From UBA3940 sp964506005 (lineage in GTDB: Bacteria > Chloroflexota > Anaerolineae > Aggregatilineales > UBA3940), in contig CAZDLX010000014.1 in the NCBI GenBank assembly GCA_964506005.1, forward strand, positions 1 to 32,647: 32,647 nucleotides of DNA, in the 5' to 3' direction. A program made the position numbers and the translations under genes. This document shows, one piece after another, positions 22,579 through 30,616 of the stretch. A model generated the notes under the pieces. The model did not search any database and was not told the DNA's origin. It saw nothing but the letters and a program-made list of their open reading frames with translations. Numbering within the stretch: position 1 is the stretch's first letter; each line of letters opens with the position of its first letter.

Positions 22579-24840
22579 ATGCTGCCGCAGCTCAAGAAGC
22601 TCCTGACTCCACGAGCCCACTCTGAGGAAGACGTGGCGCTCACGACGGCGCAGCTGACCATCATGGTGGCGGGGCTCGGCGGCGGCACTCTGCTGGTTGG
22701 CGCGCTGCTCGTCCTGTTTGACGCTACCCCGACTGTCGCCGCGCGGCAGCTCACAATCGGCCTCACGGTTTTTGCCACGCTATCCGCGGTGGCGCTGCTG
22801 TTGTTAACCCGGGCCGGAAACACCAGGCTGGCCAGCAGCCTGCTGCTCGTGGTGCTGTGGCTCGGCGTTACCGTGGCAGCGTACGAGCTCGGCGGCTTGG
22901 AAGTCATCGCGACGGCGGGCTACTTCCTGCTGATTACCAGCGCGGCAATGCTGTTCGGCGTGCGCGAAACGATCGCGGCGGCGGTGGCGAGCGTGGCTGC
23001 GCTTGCGTTCCTGGCGCTCATCGCGAGCCGCTCGCCCGAAAATACCCTCAGCGCCTCGACGCTGGGCTTCCGCTTCGCGGTGATGAGCACGTTCATCGTG
23101 TTGATCACGCAGATGCTTGTTCTGCTAGTGGGCGGCCTGCGAACCGCTGCCCGTACCGCCCAGCAGGAGCTCGTCGAGCGGCGGCGCGCGGAGCAGGCTG
23201 AACGCGAGCAGCGCGAGCTGGCCGAGGCACTGCGCGATACCGCCGCAGCCCTCAGCGGTACGTTGAAGCTCGACGAAGTGCTGGAGCGTGTCCTCGACAA
23301 TCTGGAGCGGGTGGCGCCCTACAGCGGCGCGACGGTCCTGATGCTGCAGAACCAGACGGCGCGCATCGCGGGCGCTCGCGGCTACTCGGACGAGGCGATG
23401 GAGGGCCTCGCCACCTACGAGTTCTCCCTCGAACAGCTGGCCAACCTGAGGCACATGGCGGAGTCGCATCGCCCGATAGTCATTCACGACACGGCAGCGG
23501 ACCCCGACTGGATACAGCTTCCGCATACGGCCTGGATTCGCTCATTTGCCGGCGCGCCGATCATCGTCGAGAATACCGTGATGGGCTTCATCGACGTGGT
23601 CAGCGATGAGCCCGTGTACTCGCAGGTCCATGCCGAGCGCCTGCAGGTCTTCGCGAACCAGGCGGCGATTGCGATCCAGAACGCCCGGCTCTACGAGGAG
23701 CTTGAGAACTACAGCACCATCCTGGCGCAGGCCGTAAAGGAGGCCACAACCGAGCTCGCCCAGGCGATGGAGCGCATGGAGGCGGTCGTCCAGAACAGCC
23801 CTGATGCCATCCTGCTCTATGACGCGGAGACGCGCATCGAGACGGCGAACCCCGCCTTCTTTGCGACGTTCGGCTACACTCGCTCCGAGCTCGGGGACCT
23901 GTCTCCGGGGATGCTGGCCCGCACGGAGGACGCCGTTCAGTTCGCAACGGCCCTGCGGACCACGCTGGCGGAGGATAAGCCGGGCCGCGTCGAGTTCACG
24001 GCGCGGCGCAAAGATCGCACGACGTTCGACGCCGACGCGGTCATCGCGCCCATCCCCGGGCCTGATGGTCCGCGCGGCGCGGTGTGCAGCGTGCGCGACA
24101 TCAGCGTGCTGAAGAACGTCGAGCGCATGAAGGACTCGTTCATCTCGACCGCCGCGCACGAGCTGCGCACGCCGCTGACGTCCATCCTGGGCTTCAGCGA
24201 GATCCTGCTGTACCGGTCGCTGACGGACGCGCGCCGCGAGCACTACCTGCTGACCATCTACCGGCAGGCGGCCCACCTCGCACAGATCATCGACGAGATG
24301 CTGGACATCTCACGGTTGGAGGCGGGGCGCGGGCTGCAGCTCAGGCAGGAACCGGTCGATCTGGTTGAGCTGATTGAGGATGCGATCCAGTCGTTCCAGG
24401 GGACAATGCCCAGGCACCCGATCACGTTCACGCCGGAGCCCGACCTGCCATCGGTGCCCGGCGATCCTTTCCGCCTGTCGCAGGTGGTCCGCAACCTCAT
24501 CTCAAACGCCATCAAGTATTCGCCCGAGGGCGGCCCGGTGGCGATCAAAGCGCGCCATGCCGGGGCACGGGTGGAGATCAGCGTGCGCGACCGCGGTGTT
24601 GGCATTCCGCCGGAGCAGCAGCCGCACGTCTACGAGAAGTTCTACCGCATCGAGGCACCGAACACGGCGATCCCCGGTACCGGGCTGGGGTTGTCGATTG
24701 CCCGGCTGATCACCGAGGCGCATGGGGGAACGATTCAACTGGAGAGCCAGGTCGGGGTAGGCAGCACATTCACGGTGTCCCTCCCCACCAGCAGGCACGA
24801 GGTCCCCGCCGGTGAGGAGGATGTGGAGGCTGGTGCTTAG
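22579..24840 (+). CDS. Membrane GAF-PAS sensor histidine kinase
   Basis: 753 residues. About six membrane helices occupy residues 25-190. A charged coiled-coil (about 190-225, QQELVERRRAEQAEREQREL) leads to a GAF domain (about 225-375, ending FANQAAIAIQNARLYEEL), a second coiled-coil, and a PAS domain (about 400-515, NSPDAILLYDAETRIETANP). The kinase core has His527 in AAHELRTPLTSILGFSE, then NLISNAIKYS, DRGVGIPP and GTGLGLSIARLI. It would phosphorylate a response regulator in trans; no regulator gene is adjacent, so it is an orphan. GAGGGG precedes the ATG. Its stop overlaps that of the opposing ChaB-like gene by four bases. The signal sensed is unknown. Confidence 0.93.
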   Translation: MLPQLKKLLTPRAHSEEDVALTTAQLTIMVAGLGGGTLLVGALLVLFDATPTVAARQLTIGLTVFATLSAVALLLLTRAGNTRLASSLLLVVLWLGVTVAAYELGGLEVIATAGYFLLITSAAMLFGVRETIAAAVASVAALAFLALIASRSPENTLSASTLGFRFAVMSTFIVLITQMLVLLVGGLRTAARTAQQELVERRRAEQAEREQRELAEALRDTAAALSGTLKLDEVLERVLDNLERVAPYSGATVLMLQNQTARIAGARGYSDEAMEGLATYEFSLEQLANLRHMAESHRPIVIHDTAADPDWIQLPHTAWIRSFAGAPIIVENTVMGFIDVVSDEPVYSQVHAERLQVFANQAAIAIQNARLYEELENYSTILAQAVKEATTELAQAMERMEAVVQNSPDAILLYDAETRIETANPAFFATFGYTRSELGDLSPGMLARTEDAVQFATALRTTLAEDKPGRVEFTARRKDRTTFDADAVIAPIPGPDGPRGAVCSVRDISVLKNVERMKDSFISTAAHELRTPLTSILGFSEILLYRSLTDARREHYLLTIYRQAAHLAQIIDEMLDISRLEAGRGLQLRQEPVDLVELIEDAIQSFQGTMPRHPITFTPEPDLPSVPGDPFRLSQVVRNLISNAIKYSPEGGPVAIKARHAGARVEISVRDRGVGIPPEQQPHVYEKFYRIEAPNTAIPGTGLGLSIARLITEAHGGTIQLESQVGVGSTFTVSLPTSRHEVPAGEEDVEAGA

Positions 24841-25085
24841 TCTTCTCCGGTAAGGTTCTTCCTGGGCCGCCAGTACCCGGTTTTCTCGTCCTGCTCGTAC
24901 TTTCCCTTCACGATGTCTATGGCGCTGCGGTGTACGCGCGGGATCAGGTTCTGCTCTGCGGCTTCCGCAGTGTCCTGCTCGCGCCAGAAACGCTGGTACT
25001 CGTTGAGATACAGCTCCTGCGCCTCACGCGGCATCGTGTTCTTGATCTCATCGGGCAGATCGTCGATCGATTCGTACATCGGCAT
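24837..25085 (-). CDS. ChaB-like small protein
   Basis: 82 residues from ATG 25085; GTG at 25088 directly before it or the ATG at 25079 are alternatives, all served by GAGAGGGG. The N-terminus MPMYESIDDLPDEIKNTMP continues into REAQELYLNEYQRFW, the DLP-x-x-x-x-x-x-LP-x-x-A-Q pattern of ChaB, a small protein named for its link to the ChaA cation antiporter in E. coli but found widely and without settled function. The C-terminal part is charged and probably helical. The stop overlaps the histidine kinase stop by four bases in convergent orientation. It follows the lipoprotein gene on the same strand after 46 bases, so the two may be co-transcribed. Confidence 0.8.
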   Translation of the reverse strand: MPMYESIDDLPDEIKNTMPREAQELYLNEYQRFWREQDTAEAAEQNLIPRVHRSAIDIVKGKYEQDEKTGYWRPRKNLTGED

Positions 25086-25131
25086 CACATTGTCCCCTCT
25101 CTACCGTCGTCCAGAGCTCGCACAGGGCGGG

Positions 25132-26334
25132 CTAGCCGCCATCATCCGCTTCTTCCGTCGCCTCGCCGGTTGCTTCCTGTGACGGTTCAACCGGCTCGAC
25201 GCTGTCAAACTGCTCCTGGGCGAACGCCATCATCTCCTGCTGCTGTTCCTCGGTCGCCTGCTCGGCCTGGGGGTTGCGCCCGACGAGCAGCATCTGGAGC
25301 GTCATCGCGTCGGCTTCGGCGTCGTCGGTTTGCTCCACCATCGTCTGCGGGAAGGTGTCGAGCCACTCATAGAGCAGCGCCAGCTCATCCGTCGTGAGGC
25401 GGCCTTGGCCGGTAGGCTCAATGGTCTCGCCGCCGCAGGTGTACGAACGCACCTGCCCGGTGGAGTAGATCAGCAGGTCATCGCAGAAGCCCGCAACGCC
25501 GCCCTCGCGCCGCCACAGCATCGCCAGCCCCAGCTCGACGGACTGCCGCCCCGTCGATGCCTCGACGGCAGTCAGCCGTGCCCACTCGGCTATCTGTCGC
25601 CGCTCGGTTTCAGTGGCCTCGGTGCTGCCCTGGCCCTGGAAGGAGAGCACGCCCGCGGCGGTCTCGGCTTCAAAAGGCGCGTAGGTTGCGACGAACTCTT
25701 CGATCTCGGCCGCCCGCTGCTCGGTCGGAAAGCCAGCCTTGAGCGCGGCCCCCTCGCACAGCCCGTAGATCACACCTTCCGCGCCGAGCGTCGCCTGCTG
25801 GCACGGGATGTCGACCGAAGTCCAGGTCATCGCCGGGTTGTCGATGGAGACGGGTGGGGCGCTGCCGAGCGCGACCGACTGGCCGTAGCGGTCGGTGTGG
25901 ATGCCGTATTCCTCACCATTCACTTCCAGCGTCACGCGGTAGCCGGGTGTCTTCGTCCCGTCACACAGCTCGGCCTCGATGTTGAGGCCCAGGCAGGTGT
26001 TCTCCCACTCGACCTGTTCCACGTCGACCACGCCGATCTCTCCCGGGGCCACTCTGACCTGGTTTGCCAGCACCTGCTGCGCAACCATCACGACGACCGC
26101 CTCTTCGTCGGCCTGGGTGGTTGGCGCGGCGGTTGCTCCGAAGTCGGGCTCGCCCAGCGATACGGCGGGCTCGGTTGCCTCTTCATCCGGCGTCGGATCA
26201 CCGGTTTCCGGGGCGCTGTCTGGCTCCGGCGAAACCGGCTCGCCGGTGGGGTCCCCACCGGACGTACAGGCCACAGCCAGCAGACCGGCCAGCATCGCCA
26301 GGAGAATGAACTGCAGGGCTCGTTTGCCCTTCAT
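25132..26334 (-). CDS. Lipoprotein of unknown function
   Basis: 400 residues from the ATG at 26334 (MKGKRALQFILLAMLAGLLA), with TTGGAG nine bases upstream. The signal peptide ends in lipobox AVAC, then an acidic Pro/Glu/Thr-rich tail of about 80 residues (GEPVSPEPDSAPETGDPTPD). The globular part contains several cysteines (NTCLGLNIEAELCDG, DIPCQQATLGAEGVIYGLCE, GFCDDLLIYS, RSYTCGG) that could form disulphides outside the cell. It ends in a second Glu-rich, low-complexity tail. No known family is recognised; the body may hold two related halves. Confidence 0.75.
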   Translation of the reverse strand: MKGKRALQFILLAMLAGLLAVACTSGGDPTGEPVSPEPDSAPETGDPTPDEEATEPAVSLGEPDFGATAAPTTQADEEAVVVMVAQQVLANQVRVAPGEIGVVDVEQVEWENTCLGLNIEAELCDGTKTPGYRVTLEVNGEEYGIHTDRYGQSVALGSAPPVSIDNPAMTWTSVDIPCQQATLGAEGVIYGLCEGAALKAGFPTEQRAAEIEEFVATYAPFEAETAAGVLSFQGQGSTEATETERRQIAEWARLTAVEASTGRQSVELGLAMLWRREGGVAGFCDDLLIYSTGQVRSYTCGGETIEPTGQGRLTTDELALLYEWLDTFPQTMVEQTDDAEADAMTLQMLLVGRNPQAEQATEEQQQEMMAFAQEQFDSVEPVEPSQEATGEATEEADDGG

Positions 26335-26439
26335 AGCGGATACTCCAATCTGGTTATCAGCAAAGTTATCTCCTAACGATAACAGAATGCGCCGTGATTG
26401 CACATGTGCTGGACGGCGCGGGCGGGAGAGTCGGGTGGC

Positions 26440-26474
26440 AAAAACACGTCAGCCGCCCCAACAGAGGCGGCTGA
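26440..26474 (-). terminator. Rho-independent terminator of the small acidic stress-type gene
   Basis: On the minus strand TCAGCCGCC, loop TCTGTTGG, GGCGGCTGA, then CGTG and TTTTT (26440-26444). It lies 46 bases after the stop. Confidence 0.82.
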
Positions 26475-26519
26475 ACGGCCCATAGATTCGCGCGTGTTTC
26501 CGGCGAAGCTGGCAGCGGT

Positions 26520-26792
26520 CTAGTCGAAGGCGTCCTTGACGTTCTCCCAGCCGCGGCGTACGGCGTCCCTGATGTCTTCCCAGGCGCCCTGCTCGCCGCG
26601 AGTCTCCCAATCGCGCCGGACATCATTCTCCATGCGAGCCCACTCCTTGCCGCGATAGTTCTCGTCGCCGGCAAGCTCGTAGCCATAGCGGTAGGCGGGC
26701 TCATAGTAGTCGTAGTCGCGCCCCGTCGTGCCGTAACGCTCCCTGTAGTCACTCTCGAAATCGAACTCGTCGAACCGTCTCCTCGAAGCCAT
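26520..26792 (-). CDS. Small aromatic-rich, charged stress-type protein
   Basis: 90 residues from ATG 26792, which has AAAGGG eight bases upstream; a TTG two codons earlier is possible. The N-terminal half is rich in Asp, Glu, Arg and Tyr (FDFESDYRERYG, RDYDYYEPAYRYGYEL) and the C-terminal half has a W-rich helix pattern (EWARMENDVRRDWETRG, WEDIRDAVRRGWENVKD). Proteins with this AYRYGYEL...RDWE...W-x-x-x-K/R-D-A-V-R-x-G-W plan recur next to general-stress genes in many bacteria but have no assigned activity. Predicted to be soluble and partly disordered. It carries an ECF-like promoter and its own terminator. Confidence 0.75.
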   Translation of the reverse strand: MASRRRFDEFDFESDYRERYGTTGRDYDYYEPAYRYGYELAGDENYRGKEWARMENDVRRDWETRGEQGAWEDIRDAVRRGWENVKDAFD

Positions 26793-26845
26793 TTCCAATC
26801 CCTTTCTTCTTCATTCATTCACCAGTAAACCGACTCAGCACTCTG

Positions 26846-26874
26846 ATTCTAATCGACAGATGGCAAAAAAATCC
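26846..26874 (-). promoter_or_regulatory. ECF-sigma-like promoter of the small stress-type gene
   Basis: On the minus strand GGATTT with a T-run (26869-26874 and inward), 17 bases, TAGAAT (26846-26851). Same layout as 18632-18660 and 26981-27009. It leaves a leader of about 45 bases. Confidence 0.5.
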
Positions 26875-26980
26875 TAAACAGCCCATAAAGAAAATCTATC
26901 GTGCAGGTAAACAGCGGGCCTTAGCCACAGCCTGTACCATCTTTCACAAAGTTTTTTCGCTATTTTTTAGCGGCCCGATA

Positions 26981-27009
26981 GGACTTTTTTAGACACTCGC
27001 GTCTAGACT
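26981..27009 (+). promoter_or_regulatory. ECF-sigma-like promoter of the small membrane protein gene
   Basis: GGACTT with T-run (26981-26992, GGACTTTTTTAG), 17 bases, TAGACT (27004-27009), overlapping CGTCTA (27000-27005), a common ECF -10 form. Between this and the opposing promoter lie further T-runs, including the hairpin CGCTA-TTTTT-TAGCG (26958-26972). The remaining bases to 27119 would be a leader of about 100 nt. Confidence 0.55.
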
Positions 27010-27119
27010 AATGGGCACAGGCAAGAAACAGCGCGCCGCAACACGCTGCGCGATAACGAAAGAAGTAGAGTGCGAGCACATCGCACACCTGGCAAGCGAA
27101 AACGGAATGGTAGTGTGCC

Positions 27120-27305
27120 ATGACACGTGGAATTCTGATACTGGCAGCAGTTGGGATCGTTGGAGCGATGGTTCTTCTGGCGCTCGGCGTGATCGGCGCG
27201 GCGCTGGCTGTGTTCATCAAGCTCACCCTGTTCTTCACGGTAGCAGCTGGCCTGCTGTTTACGGTCCGCAGCAAGATCGAGCGCGACCGCCTGACCATTG
27301 GTTAG
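27120..27305 (+). CDS. Small membrane protein
   Basis: 61 residues, with two hydrophobic segments (about 4-33, ILILAAVGIVGAMVLLALGV and onward; 36-48) and a basic C-terminus (VRSKIERDRLTIG). The ribosome site is weak (GGAATGG about 10 bases upstream). No family is recognised. Assigned as a gene because of the composition, the ECF-like promoter in front and the palindrome after it. It is likely an envelope-stress protein, by inference. Confidence 0.55.
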   Translation: MTRGILILAAVGIVGAMVLLALGVIGAALAVFIKLTLFFTVAAGLLFTVRSKIERDRLTIG

Positions 27306-27360
27306 TTATGCAGCAAGCGTGTGTGGCTGGAGCAAGATGCACTTGAAATACCCTGATTTC

Positions 27361-27390
27361 CGAGCGTCTGCAGATATCTGCAGGCGCTCG
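27361..27390. terminator. 30-base palindrome after the small membrane protein gene
   Basis: CGAGCGTCTGCAG, loop ATAT, CTGCAGGCGCTCG: a 13-bp stem with one G-T wobble, starting 56 bases after the stop. No U-tract. It may terminate transcription or shield the 3' end. Confidence 0.55.
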
Positions 27391-27468
27391 TTGCTGCGAG
27401 AAGATAGACACCGGCGCCCGTAATCTGCATACTCGAAGCATAACCCTCATCGAACAGGAGGAATCCAA

Positions 27469-27960
27469 TTGGAACGCACAATCCCCGGGATGCGGCACGT
27501 CGTTGACTGGCGTGCTGCTGTGTTGGCTGGCTTGCTCGGCGGGTTAGTTTTTCTCATCACCAACATGGTGCTCACAGGCATCGTGCTGGGCACGCCCTGG
27601 GTCGTGACGCAGATCGCCGCGTCACCCATCCTGGGTGCTGACGCGCTGCCGCCCCCCAACGACTTCGAGGCGACGACATTCATCGTCGGCCTGCTGGTGA
27701 CTCTGGTCGGGTCAGTGATCTTCGGCCTGCTGCTGGCGCTCATTCTGCACCGGTGGGGGCTGGTGGTCGGGCTGATCGGCGGGGCGCTGCTGGGGTTGGT
27801 GCTGTACGGCATCAACTTCTACACTGCCTCGCTGCTGATCCCCTGGTTCTTCCTGATGCGGAGCTGGATGATGCTGGTCAGCCACATCCTGTATGGTGCG
27901 GCCGTCGGCGTGATCTACGAGGCGATTGAAGAAGACGTTTACGTGCCGGTCGAGGCCTGA
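27469..27960 (+). CDS. Four-helix membrane protein of unknown function
   Basis: 163 residues with hydrophobic segments at about 15-42, 65-91, 95-120 and 122-150, and an acidic C-terminal tail (EAIEEDVYVPVEA). The start is TTG with a strong CAGGAGG seven bases upstream; the next in-frame ATG (residue 8) is less well placed. The tight Gly-rich segments (VLAGLLGGLVFLITNMVLTG, GLIGGALLGLVLYG) give no family assignment. It lies 53 bases before the M48 protease gene on the same strand, so the pair may form a transcription unit and the protein may be a partner or substrate of the protease; that is inference. Confidence 0.72.
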   Translation: MERTIPGMRHVVDWRAAVLAGLLGGLVFLITNMVLTGIVLGTPWVVTQIAASPILGADALPPPNDFEATTFIVGLLVTLVGSVIFGLLLALILHRWGLVVGLIGGALLGLVLYGINFYTASLLIPWFFLMRSWMMLVSHILYGAAVGVIYEAIEEDVYVPVEA

Positions 27961-28013
27961 GCGCGACCCGCTGCACTTTATTTGTTACCACTGCAACCAT
28001 ATGAGGAGGCTGC

Positions 28014-28892
28014 ATGTACAGGCAGGTTCGCACCGTTCCGCTGAGCCGGCGCGTATCCCCGAGCCGCAACCGCCCGCGAGGGCGCGGGTTGGGGCTGCGG
28101 GTGCTGCTCGGCATCGGCATGGCGGTGATCTCAATCATCGGTTTTCTGAGCTCAAGAGAGTTCAACCCGGTTACGGGCGAAGATCAATACGTCCGGCTCA
28201 CCAAGGAGCAGGAGATCGCGATGGGGCTCCAGACCGCGCCGGAGGTCGCAGCCGAGTTCGGCGGCTTGAGCCAGGACCAGCAGGCCCAGCAGGTGGTGGA
28301 CGAAGTGGGCGAGTACCTCGTCGCGAACAGCATTGCGGCGGACTCGGGGTACCCGTTTGAGTTCAGCGTGCTGGCCGACGACCAGACGGTGAACGCCTTC
28401 GCGCTGCCCGGCGGGCCGGTCTTCATCACCGAGGCGCTGCTCTCGCGGCTGGAGTCGGAAGGCCAGCTCGCAGGGGTCCTGGGCCACGAGATCGGGCACG
28501 TGCTGGCCCGCCACTCCGCCGAGCGCATTGCGCAGATGGAGCTCCAGCAGGGGCTGACGGGCGCGCTCGTCATCGCCACTTACGACCCCGAGAACCCGTC
28601 CAGCCAGCAGGCGGCGATGATGGCGGCGCTCGTCGGGCAGTTCATCACGATGCGGTACGGACGCGAAGACGAGCTCCAGTCGGACCGCCTTGGCGTGCGC
28701 ATCCTCGCCGAGACGGGCTACGACCCGCGCGCGCTGATCCGCGTGATGGAGATTCTTGAGGAGGCGTCGGGCGGGTCTTCGATGCCGGAGTTCGCGAGCA
28801 CGCACCCGAACCCCGGCAATCGCATCCGGGAGATTGAAGCGGCGATACAGGAGCAATTCCCCAATGGGGTGCCGGAAGGGCTGACGCCTTAG
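28014..28892 (+). CDS. M48-family zinc metalloprotease
   Basis: 292 residues. A basic N-terminus and one membrane anchor (about 29-46, VLLGIGMAVISIIGFL) place the body outside the membrane. The peptidase domain shows NAFALPGGPVFIT, the zinc motif H158-EIG-H162 in VLGHEIGHVLARH, and the third ligand Glu220 in EDELQSDRLGV, then STHPNPGNRI near the C-terminus. This is the BepA/YggG-like branch (without HtpX's four helices), which degrades or helps fold envelope proteins. GAGGAGG lies five bases before the ATG. A long stem-loop follows 44 bases after the stop. All catalytic residues are intact. Confidence 0.93.
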   Translation: MYRQVRTVPLSRRVSPSRNRPRGRGLGLRVLLGIGMAVISIIGFLSSREFNPVTGEDQYVRLTKEQEIAMGLQTAPEVAAEFGGLSQDQQAQQVVDEVGEYLVANSIAADSGYPFEFSVLADDQTVNAFALPGGPVFITEALLSRLESEGQLAGVLGHEIGHVLARHSAERIAQMELQQGLTGALVIATYDPENPSSQQAAMMAALVGQFITMRYGREDELQSDRLGVRILAETGYDPRALIRVMEILEEASGGSSMPEFASTHPNPGNRIREIEAAIQEQFPNGVPEGLTP

Positions 28893-28936
28893 CTAACCTA
28901 ACTGCGTGGTCTGTACGACCGTAGAGCCGCTCGATA

Positions 28937-28979
28937 CAGTGGAGTCAGCGTGTCACGGGGGCACGATCTGACTCCACTG
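28937..28979 (+). terminator. Long stem-loop after the M48 protease gene
   Basis: CAGTGGAGTCAG (28937-28948) pairs exactly with CTGACTCCACTG (28968-28979), with an inner CGTG/CACG stem. Twelve perfect outer pairs. No U-tract; alternatively an operator for the next gene, whose ATG is 68 bases on. Confidence 0.55.
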
Positions 28980-29047
28980 GCGTCTGGAGCGTGTTACGCA
29001 CCCTGGCAGATTCGGCCCTTCACAGCGCTGAATGGGAAGGGGGACAT

Positions 29048-29638
29048 ATGAGCAAGGTTGTTGCCGAACAGTCGATGTCATTGGACGGGTTCATCACCGG
29101 GCCGAACGTGCGTGCCGGTAACGGGATGGGCGACGGCGGAGACCGGCTTCACGACTGGATGTTCGACGCGAAGACGGAGACCGACGCCAGGATCGTGGAC
29201 GAAATCTACGCTTCGACCGGGGCGGTCATCATCGGGAAGCGGATGTTTGACGTCGGATTCGAGCCCTGGGGCGACCCTCCGCCGTTCGGGATGCCTGTGT
29301 TCGTCGTGACTCATGAAGGGCGAGAGACCCTGCCCATGCAGGGAGGCACGACGTACACCTTCGTGACGGGCGGAATCGAGGCCGCACTCGAACAGGCTCG
29401 TGCCAGCGCCGGTGGCAAGAACGTCGGCATCTGGGGCGGCGCGAACATCGTCAGGCAGTACCTTAGCGCCGGCTTGCTGGACGCGATGCATCTCCACCTC
29501 GTCCCCATATTGCTCGGCGGCGGCACACGGCTTTTCGAGGATCACGAGCCCCTGGGGGTCGAACTGAGGAAGGTTAGCTCAATCGATACACAGGGCGCCA
29601 CCCACCTCTGGCTGGAGGTGGTGAAGCAGCGCACGTGA
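29048..29638 (+). CDS. Dihydrofolate-reductase-family (RibD C-terminal-like) protein
   Basis: 196 residues from the ATG at 29048, behind GGGGGAC; the 19 codons upstream in frame are not convincing. It has the RibD_C/DHFR fold marks MSLDGFITGP near the N-terminus, AVIIGKRMFDVGFEPWG, PVFVVTHEGRETLP, NVGIWGGANIVRQYLSAGLLDAM and LVPILLGGGTRLFE. Members of this group are NADPH-dependent reductases in sequence but mostly have no known substrate; they are not the essential folate enzyme. Cytoplasmic. It stands alone between the M48 gene and the opposing two-component pair. Confidence 0.88.
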   Translation: MSKVVAEQSMSLDGFITGPNVRAGNGMGDGGDRLHDWMFDAKTETDARIVDEIYASTGAVIIGKRMFDVGFEPWGDPPPFGMPVFVVTHEGRETLPMQGGTTYTFVTGGIEAALEQARASAGGKNVGIWGGANIVRQYLSAGLLDAMHLHLVPILLGGGTRLFEDHEPLGVELRKVSSIDTQGATHLWLEVVKQRT

Positions 29639-29707
29639 TCGACTGCTTCTCACCTGCCTGGAGCGTGTCGTGAACCTGTAACTGCTCGTTGCGCCCCTGG
29701 TCGCCTC

Positions 29708-30616
29708 TTACCGCACCGGCAGGCGCATCGAGAAGACCGTGCCGTGCCCGGCGCGGCTGCGCAGCGTCACCCTGCCGCCGTGCCGCTCGGTGATCGTCTT
29801 GACCAGCGCCAGGCCGAGCCCGCTGCCCGGTACGCTGCGGGCGCTGTACCCGCGCGAGAGCTCCTCCCAGACGTGCGGCAGCTCCCCCTCGGGGATGCCC
29901 GGCCCGGTGTCCGCGACCTCCACGACGACCGTCGCGCCGTCCTCGAAGGCCCGCACCTCGATGGTGTTGCCCGGCAGCGTATACTTGATCGCGTTGTCGA
30001 GCAGGTTGTGGATCGCCAGGAAGAGCAGGTCCCAGTCCCCGTAGATGGTGGGCAGCGGCCAGGGGGCGTGCGGCACCGTCAGCGTGATCTCGCGGGCGGC
30101 AGCCTCGGGGCGCTCCTGCGCCAGCGCGAAGACCTCTTCCAGCAGGCTGCCCAGATCGACGGGCATGCGCTCGACGTCGTGCGCTTCAAGCTCCGCCAGC
30201 TTGCGGAGATCGGCCAGTAGATGGCTGAGGCGCAGCACCTGCGCCTCGATACTGGCGAGCGACCCCGCCCCTGCCAGCGACGGATCTGCCCCCGAGAGGT
30301 TCACCAGACCGGCGCGGATGGCCGTCAGCGGGTTCTTGACCTCGTGATCCAGCCGCTGCAGGAAGCGGCGGCGCTCCTCTGCGGCGTCCTGCAGCGCTGC
30401 CGCCAGCCGTGCGTCACATGCCTGCTGGTCGAGCCACCACAGTACCGTGTGCGCCGCGAGCGCCAGCGACAGGCCGAAGCCTGCGAGCAGCAGCAGCTCC
30501 GCGAGCGCGCCCGAGAGGTAGAGTGTGGGGTTGGGCAGCCCGGCGAGCGTGATCAGCACATAAGCGAGCAGGCTGAGCAGGCCGGGAGCGGCCGCGATGG
30601 CAGCCCGGCGGGTCAT
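29708..30616 (-). CDS. Sensor histidine kinase of the two-component pair
   Basis: 302 residues, with two membrane helices (about 13-28 and 38-62) and almost no extracellular domain. The HisKA motif RLDHEVKNPLTAIRAGL has His91, followed by NLLDNAIKYT, ADTGPGIPEGELPHVWEE and GSGLGLALVKTI of the ATPase. The short loop between the helices suggests it senses membrane state or a partner in the membrane, like intramembrane-sensing kinases; this is inference. Its ATG overlaps the stop of the regulator gene by four bases (ATGA), so the two are translationally coupled. Confidence 0.93.
   Translation of the reverse strand: MTRRAAIAAAPGLLSLLAYVLITLAGLPNPTLYLSGALAELLLLAGFGLSLALAAHTVLWWLDQQACDARLAAALQDAAEERRRFLQRLDHEVKNPLTAIRAGLVNLSGADPSLAGAGSLASIEAQVLRLSHLLADLRKLAELEAHDVERMPVDLGSLLEEVFALAQERPEAAAREITLTVPHAPWPLPTIYGDWDLLFLAIHNLLDNAIKYTLPGNTIEVRAFEDGATVVVEVADTGPGIPEGELPHVWEELSRGYSARSVPGSGLGLALVKTITERHGGRVTLRSRAGHGTVFSMRLPVR

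Noticed and set aside
27011..27346. 111-codon frame overlapping the small membrane protein gene
   Set aside because: No ribosome site at its start and composition unlike a protein; the overlapping 61-residue frame has clear membrane segments.
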